A model generated the notes under the pieces. The model had not been told where the DNA came from and did no database searches. It saw only the letters and a list, made by a program, of their open reading frames with translations. The translations under genes were made by a program, and so were the position numbers. A DNA stretch of 64,000 nt from Megaleporinus macrocephalus (lineage: Eukaryota; Chordata; Actinopteri; Characiformes; Anostomidae), in the NCBI GenBank assembly GCA_021613375.1, contig CM038725.1, forward strand, positions 11,302,589 to 11,366,588, given 5' to 3'. This document shows, one piece after another, positions 23,001-64,000 of the stretch; position 1 is the first letter of the stretch; every line of letters begins with the position of its first letter.

Positions 23001-25159
23001 TGATCTGAAGTCAGCTTGGTATTTTTTCTTGTAACGATTAAGGTCAGCAGTACAGTGCCGTACGCTCATTACGCTCATGTTGGACTGTGGCTTTCCTTTG
23101 CTGTGCTGTACATCCGGCACGCTTGCAGGGCGAGTGAGAACACACTCACTCCCGGAGCTGATGAGTGAAAATTAGAGGAGCATGTGTTAATACGCATGTT
23201 TCTCCAGCTCCCAGAGCGATTTTGAGGTTATGCGAGAGATATTAAAAGCAATGGAACGCTGCCAGGAGAAACTCAGGAGTGGAATGTGAAGCCACAAGTG
23301 TTCACACACATCAGCATTTGTAGGTAAAGTACACATCCACTGTGCATGAATATTGTTATTTTGTTGGGCAGGACGCTTTTAATACACTTTGGTCACAGAC
23401 ATTTTGGAAATTCATTTGAGGACTGCCCATATAAAGCACAAATCCTCTATTTTGGGCACTCTGTGAGCTGTCTGTTACCAAAGATAGTGCTTTATTGTAT
23501 GTTTCCTTTTGCCTTATAGCTGACTATAAGATTCATAGACAGCTGAGGTGTTTATGTAGTGAGAATGGTTGACCCATTCTGAATGGAAATATCCTGCACT
23601 CTGTGTTTTGCACTAAATCGTTATTATTTTTAATTTAATGTGCTCTGTCTAATTATATACAGTCTGGTATAGATCAATATATACATGTGCGTATGTCAAG
23701 AGAAATTTTTTTTTAGGATGTTTCATACAGATCATGGTCAGGACTGTGTACTAGCACAAAATTGGTAATACGGGGGCTACAATTGCAATATATTGTGGTA
23801 TATTGAAAACTATCATGGTATAAAAACAAACCACCACATGCATAGGTTTGCTAATGTTACTGTTAGTTGTGCACACTTACACTACTTGTTTACGGTGGAA
23901 TTTAAGTGTCTGCCACAAGTCTTTGCAATTAAACTATTAATTATAAGTCGACCCTGTGTTTTTGAAAATCAGTACATACTGTGATACTCATGTATGTTTA
24001 TATTTTTTTTTAAGTAATGGATGATTAGAAATGGTCTAAAATTGTCAAAACATGAGCTTACACTGAAGTTTAAAACATATTTCTTCTCCTACACAGTTTT
24101 TAATCTGTTTATTTTAGAGGGCAATTTGACATATTGTCTGAATAAGAGATTATGAAACCAACTTGTTCTCATGTAAGACTGTTTCTCAAAATAAACTCAT
24201 GACTCATTTTGACTTTATATTTCTCTTTTAGCCAATCCAATACTAGCATACCTAAATTGGTTGTCTTAGCGACGTATCTTCTGGGAGGCACATCGAAATC
24301 ATCTAATATGGCTTAACTCCAAATATATTGCAAACAGGTTGGTTTGGGGGACCTGTCTTTACTGTCTACATGCATCTACATCAATGTAAAGAACCGATAT
24401 GTTCTATAAGGGTTCTTGAAACCTGTATATGGTTTTCCACGCTCATACATCTCATTTACAAAATTGTTCATTAGTAAATGACAATGGCTTTTTCTTCTAC
24501 TTTTAAAAAAAACTTTTAAAAGAGCACATTGTACTTGTACCAACATTGTGTAACGTTTGGAGGTACAAGGTGTTCTGATAGCAACAATATTAAACAAATT
24601 CATCACTGGGTCTTGAAGATCACAGTGAAATAGTTTACATTTGTAAGTTTCCAAGCGTTGTCTACTTTCTGATTCCAGCTCCAGTAAAAAGAACTTTAAA
24701 ACTTTGAAATGTTTAAAATGCTTCTTGTGTCCCTCTGTCTTTTATGAGCTCACGGTCCGAGAAATGACACACACAACAAAAGCACACTAGAGCACCAGTG
24801 GTAACTAAGAAAGCCAGTAACTTTACTGAATTCTCTGCAAAATACAAATAACTTTTTTGAACCCCAGCAGGAGAAACGATTTTTTTAATCCATACATTAA
24901 TTTTTCACTACATACAGCTGAATCAAGTCCCTTGAGATACAGAGATGTGTTTTTTTTAATTTAATGACATCTTGTCTTCAAGTGGCGACAAAGTCCAGCT
25001 TATGCCGCTGAAAGCCTCTTTCTCCTGGTTTCAAAAAAAAAGAAAAAGAATAAAGAAAAAAAGACAAAGAAACAGAAAAGAAAAAACACATTTCCTTTCA
25101 ACCTTACCCACGGTAGGTTATACAAGCTACATTTGTTACTACAGATTTTTTTGTACTTT
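23001..25159. other. AT-rich DNA downstream of mef2c
   Basis: No gene recognised. A minus-strand AATAAA at 24108-24113 would be an alternative distal end for the mef2c 3'UTR. Confidence 0.5.
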
Positions 25160-25504
25160 TTTATTGTATTTTTTTTTAAATGGAAACAACATTTTCTTTT
25201 AAGGAAAACAACAGCAAACCAAAAAGGATGAACCAGGTAGTCATATGTGGACGTTGTGTGAGATTTCTAGAACAAATAATGGCATAATATTTCACAATAC
25301 TGTACACTTGGGTTCTTTTTTTTTCTTTTTTTTGATTTTATTTAATATCCCATTTCTCATCTTGATGGGTTGAATGGTAATTTGAGGTACTGGGAGGGTG
25401 AATATGAGGTACCAGTATTATTGGAAATTACCCAAAGCAAATACAAGTTTCTCGACTCCAAAGAAAATGAACTAGAGCAAAGCCTAAAATAACTGTGCCC
25501 CATG

Positions 25505-25512
25505 TCTTTGGT
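25505..25512 (-). promoter_or_regulatory. miR-9-5p 8-mer seed match in the mef2c 3'UTR
   Basis: The minus strand reads ACCAAAGA here. This is the perfect complement of miR-9-5p nucleotides 2-8 followed by the A opposite nucleotide 1, the strongest canonical site class. It falls inside the inferred 3'UTR if the 25337 or 25160 poly(A) signal is used, but not if the 26721 signal is used. Confidence 0.55.
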
Positions 25513-26429
25513 AGAAAAGATGTCAAGAAATGTCCAATCTCTGCGTCTAATGAAGCACATTGTATTGGTTTTCAGTGATCGGTAGGTATGATCGGTAGAA
25601 ATGGGCCTCGTTTACTGAATTTGTGTTATTTCTGAAATAGACAATGATGGCACAAATTAGCTGAACACATATGACCAAGGGTTCACAAAATCAGCCAAGA
25701 TAAAACCATAAATCCATGATAGCACGACATATTCTTTTGTTTGGAAAAAAAAAAACTGTACTCGTCTCTCATGCTTTTAAATCTTTCAGTGCAATGTCAA
25801 ATTCAAGTGAGACTGTTCATTACTTCTTTGAGTTTGAACGCCATTCTCTTTGGCATTCCAGGACTACAGGTTTGTCAGAGAGATTGTGCTTCTTCCTAAC
25901 CAAAGCACACATCCGGATACATATCTTGTGCTCACTGAAAGTTCGATATATATAAATACAGGCGGGTGAAACACTGGTATGGCAACTAGTACGAAAAATA
26001 GTCTACCAAACTAGGATGATTGTATCAAGAACAAGATTTGAACGCCGAAGTAAAAATTGGGGGTTATTTCCGATCGGTTTACTTCAGAGGATTCACATTC
26101 TTCGCCTGAGTGACATCATAAAATTGTCATCCAAATAGGTGTATCCTTCCCAAAGCTGAGTCGGACATTTTGGCCGGGTTTGCCCCTGAAAGATTCTGTA
26201 TGGAGCAAGAAGGAAGAAAAATAATAGACAAAACAAACATGTGCAACTGTAACCTCACGCTGAAAAAAAAAATGCTATGACCATAATTATTATCATATAT
26301 ATTTATATATTAGAAAGCTATACACAAGCATGTTAATTTCACAGATTTTTTTTTAAAAGAATCTTAATATTATTATTCAATATAATTAGAAATACACGTT
26401 TAAAAACAAAACCCTCTACAAAATGAAAC

Positions 26430-26457
<28 letters not shown>
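26430..26457. repeat. Poly-A run (28 A on the plus strand)
   Basis: Within the inferred mef2c 3'UTR it reads as a 28-nt U-run in the transcript. Confidence 0.95.
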
Positions 26458-26460
<3 letters not shown>

Positions 26461-27284
26461 AAACCGTTGAGCAAAGCAAGGGTTCTCGGATGTCATGGCT
26501 TAGGTTTGAAAAGCCCAAGGTTACTCCTCCTTGTACAACTATCGTTTTTCATATAAGCAAAGCTATCAAAACACATTCTGGCTTATATAAACTACAAAAA
26601 GCCACAAAAATGCTTTGCATTGTATTCCTTTTTATAAGAAAATATAAGCAAGTGTATCATACAATTGTTTCTTTTTTTGTCCTTTTTTTTAAATACTGAA
26701 CATTTAAAGCAAGTCCTAGGTTTATTTCAACTTTTTTTTAATTTCATCAGAATAAACTAACATGGCTCTTAATTTAAGGTATGGTCCTTCATCTACCGAC
26801 GGCCATTCGATCTTGCTATTGACGCTCCTCGCCAGAAGAGCTTGATTCGTCAAAAGGATCTAAAAGGTTCCTTCTCCCTGACTAAAACCTAGGGGCTGTA
26901 TACCTGTACAATCCTTCTAAAAGCAAAAAGTCTTGCATAAAAGCTTTCATTTGTGTTAAATCTGCAATGTCTGGCAACCTCGACCCTTTTTCCCCCTTGT
27001 CCCCGCCCACTCTCTATGTACAATACGTTGAACCTGCAACATGACATTGTCAATCATAACATACATTTAGCGAGGGAACACTCTGGAGAGAGTGCCGAAG
27101 AAAAGTGAATCTGTACACATAGTATTGGTAGAGCGACTCAAGTGCTAGCCTGCCTCGACTCTGCGATAAGCCCTCAGCTGAGCTTCTCCCATGGCTGAAT
27201 ATCGCTGAGGAAAGTTTGTAAGTACTTGTACAAAAAAAATCAAGAGTACCTGACATTTTTTTGTTGCTTTTGTTACTATGCATA

Positions 27285-27292
27285 TATGTACA
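27285..27292 (-). promoter_or_regulatory. Pumilio-type element TGTACATA
   Basis: The minus strand reads TGTACATA, matching TGTANATA. A second copy is at 27015-27022. Both are in the proximal 3'UTR. Short motif; occurrence by chance in AT-rich DNA is possible. Confidence 0.3.
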
Positions 27293-27753
27293 CCTACACA
27301 CACACACACACACACGTGTAAATACATATGCATATGCATATATGATAATTCTTCAAAGTCAAATCCACGCACGGCACAAGTTATGCATAGTAACCCCGCC
27401 TGCTAAAAAACCCTGTTCTTGACCCTTTTACGCTAGCCCGCGTCCTACCCTTTCCCCTACCGACACCCATCAGTGACGTCAATATGTATACTGGACACAC
27501 CCTTTAAAAAAAAGAAAAGAAAAAAAGAAGAAGACAACAGAAACCTTACAGCTAATTTTGAGAAAACACCTCCTGCCTGTTTACATAATGACCGACAGGA
27601 CGGGGAGGAGGACGACGACTCGTCCGCAATAGACAGAAGAAGAGAGAGTGTGTGAACGGCGCGACGGCGCGGGTGAGCCGAGGTCAAGGTCGGGAGGGGT
27701 GGGGGGCTGTTGAGGTGTTGGGTCTGGGGGGGTGGGGTGGGGGGCGGAGCTTA

Positions 27754-61850
<34,097 letters not shown>

Positions 61851-64000
61851 CTACAAGGGGTGGGAAGGGGGGCAGGGAGAGAGAGAGAGAGAGAGAGAGA
61901 TAGAGAGAGAGGTTGGAATGGTATCTGAGAATGACTATATGTTTTTATTTGAAGGAATACTGTCTTGACTCTCTTTGGCTTGTGAGTTGCCCCGTATATA
62001 ATACTGCTGTTGGAAAATCAATGCCTGCCTCTTTCTTTTGTGTTCCTCCAAAATGTCTGGGAAAACAGACGCTGGCATGAAAAGACTTTTTCCACCCATA
62101 AATCAAGCAAAGGTTGTAGATCTGCTTCTACAATGAAAGTCAAGCCCCTTGTGTTATCGTTATATGCTTAAACGACAGAAATGCGTAAAAAAGAGTTGAC
62201 ACCTGCCATCGAAAATGAATATTTATCACGGGCCCCCTGATTAATCTCACGTGTCCTGTCTAATTATAAGAATAATGTCAAACAGACAGTGGTATAATTG
62301 CACATCCGGAAAATGATCATTTTCTTGCAGCCCTTTGGCCCAGCCCAGCTTAATCTATTGTTAACTCCTTGTTCTTATTACATTTATTTAAGTTTCAAGT
62401 ATATTTGTCATTTGTACATCATGTCAGGACATAACATGCATTGAAATGCTTGGGGTGAATGTAGTAAAAACAGTGCAAACATAACAATAAATATACAATA
62501 TTTAAGTAAAAATAGGCTAGTATATATACATTTAGTAATAACTGAAATATATTATATATTATATATATTCAAAAACATATACAAGATATATACATAAGAT
62601 ATACAGGAGGACATATGTAGAAACTTTTGCATAGGCAGGTTATCAAAGAAGATATATCTATTTAAAGTGACTTAGTGATATTGTCCATAGCAGCGATATC
62701 AGAATAAATAATATAATAGTATAATATAATGTAATATATTTATTTATTGTATGTTAAGTGTCTTACGTCTTAGTGCAAGTAAGGTGTACACATAATTCTT
62801 TCTAAACAGAATGGGAATCAAACAAGTTGGTCTCAAGTAGATTTATGGAGGGGAATGCAAAACCTCTAAAAAGAATATGGACAAGCCATGTATCTCAAAG
62901 ACACACAAATGTATCTTAGGTTTAAGAACGAGTTGGAATGAACAAAACAGTAGAGCATACAGATCACATAGTGATGTGATCCATACCTTGTTAAAAAAAG
63001 TGTATGCAAACAGTTATCGTTACAGGAGATGGCAAAAACGTTTGAATGTAAATTTTATTTTTGGACCGTTTCTACTGGTTTGTCATTCCCACGCAACGAA
63101 AAGGTGCTCATGGTATAGAAAAAGAGAAAAGGAGTTACATGTGTCTTGGTTAGTAACACTATACAGCTACTACCCGTTCTTGTTTACTGTGTCTAATAAA
63201 TGTAATGGGTTTCTGTGTCAAATCTAGATCTGACTTTTTAATGGTGTTGGATTATTTAGCGATGTAGAGGTACTGACAATACCTGTGATATATTCATAAA
63301 CGCATACAATGACGTAATTTATCACCCAACCATAACACATTGTAACATGTCACCCGCACATACACAGATTGTCATCTCTCGGCGGTAGCGATGCACACAG
63401 GTGACTTCTCAGAAGACGCTCTCATCTATCAAATTAGAAACATTAAAAATAAGAGCTTGCACCCTTGGACCTGCGATCGTGTTAACACGCTCTGCACACA
63501 CAAACAAAGGTGTAGTTAAACCACAAGCCTGCTGATATGGCTTGTGAGCTCAGTTCTTCCACCGGTTTTTAACTTCAACAGCAGGACTGTTAGCTCAAAG
63601 TTCACATGGAACTGTGACTGAGGGGCACTAAGCATCAGTTCGTGTTTGGTTTATGGCTCCACGCGTGGCGGTGAAGTGGTTAGCCAAGGCCAAGAAGTCC
63701 AAGAAGAACAGTCCCATGCTGTGTCTGAAATGACCCCCTATATATCTCTATACACTACATTTAAAAATCTGGATCACTTCATGAAACACTATTATAGGGA
63801 GCAAAATTTGAGTTGGTAGTAAACGATTAGAGATGCTACATCATATGGGCTTGCTCACTATTTACAAACAATGCGGCATGTTATGGGCATTCCCTATTTC
63901 CTAGGGTGCCCAGTTATACACTACTTAATAAAGGTGTCACAAATGTTCACATTCATTACTCAGGTAGAAGTATAGATACTAGGGTTTAAAAATACTTCTG
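61851..64000 (-). other. mef2c intron 5' of the MADS exon (partial)
   Basis: No sequence for MGRKKIQITRIMDERNRQ is found on the minus strand here, so the intron continues beyond the window. At 62390-62660 lies AT-rich DNA with ATATTTGTCATTTGTACA and GAAATGCTTGGGGTG words, resembling a common fish LINE/SINE-type 3' end (TTTATTTGTCATTTGCACA...GTGAAATGCTTGG). At 63935-64000 the ATTACTCAGGTAGAAGTATAG words also look like a dispersed teleost repeat. Confidence 0.7.
61876..61912. repeat. (GA)n repeat upstream of the MADS exon acceptor
   Basis: About 18 GA units with one TA interruption, 26 nt upstream of the acceptor in transcript terms. Confidence 0.95.

Larger units (their letters stand above)
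25160..27753 (-). other. mef2c: mef2c 3' untranslated region (inferred extent)
   Basis: After the stop come about 2.6 kb of AT-rich sequence without coding potential. AATAAA on the minus strand is found at 26721-26726, 25337-25342 and 25160-25165 (another at 24108-24113); any of these could end the mRNA. Long 3'UTRs are usual for MEF2C. Short signals inside: one miR-9 8-mer, two TGTACATA (Pumilio-type) elements, a poly-A run on the plus strand at 26430-26457 (U-run in the transcript), and a CRE-like TGACGTCA at 27474. The distal end is a guess. Confidence 0.5.

Noticed and set aside
61851..64000. First coding exon of mef2c (MGRKKIQITRIMDERNRQ)
   Set aside because: I looked for its reverse complement in the remaining 2.1 kb and did not find it. 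It must be beyond the window.

Overview
The window is vertebrate nuclear DNA, most likely from a ray-finned (teleost) fish. It is intron-rich and AT-rich, full of long TA, CA, GA and AAT microsatellites, and carries Tc1/mariner relics of the kind common in fish. There are no operons, prokaryotic genes, tRNA or rRNA genes, or CRISPR arrays. I cannot name the species.

The one protein-coding gene I can support is mef2c (myocyte enhancer factor 2C) on the minus strand. Nine coding exons run from 61850 down to the stop codon at 27754, plus a tenth that is the mutually exclusive alternative alpha2. All introns have GT-AG borders and all junction phases agree. The first coding exon (M1 to Q18 of the MADS box) lies beyond base 64000, so the gene is 5'-partial here. 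The alpha1+beta+gamma form would be about 484 residues with the missing 18 included. All three classic MEF2 splice choices are visible: alpha1 (41891-42034) or alpha2 (41619-41756), separated by only 134 nt; the 24-nt beta microexon (31096-31119); and the gamma segment (28031-28126), removable through an in-frame internal acceptor. The 3'UTR runs from 27753 to perhaps 25160.

About 16.5 kb downstream of the mef2c stop, on the same strand, is a complete mir-9 hairpin (11177-11263). Its arms match miR-9-5p and miR-9-3p, and its loop and 5' flank match the mir-9-2 paralogue. This is the same order and orientation as human MEF2C followed by MIR9-2/LINC00461. The inferred mef2c 3'UTR carries an 8-mer miR-9-5p seed match (25505-25512), so a neural microRNA may repress its own gene neighbour.

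Layout: 1-11176 is intergenic, with simple repeats, a candidate 117-bp MITE and several stretches that read like conserved non-coding sequence. 11177-11263 is mir-9. 11264-25159 is the probable host-lncRNA and promoter territory of mir-9, with CpG-rich islands near 11.6-12.3, 13.9-14.6 and 15.1-15.6 kb and microsatellites. 25160-61850 is mef2c. 61851-64000 is part of the intron before the first coding exon.

Conserved-element calls rest on texture only, because no alignment could be made. The exon structure and mir-9 are firm; promoter, enhancer and transposon-family calls are tentative.
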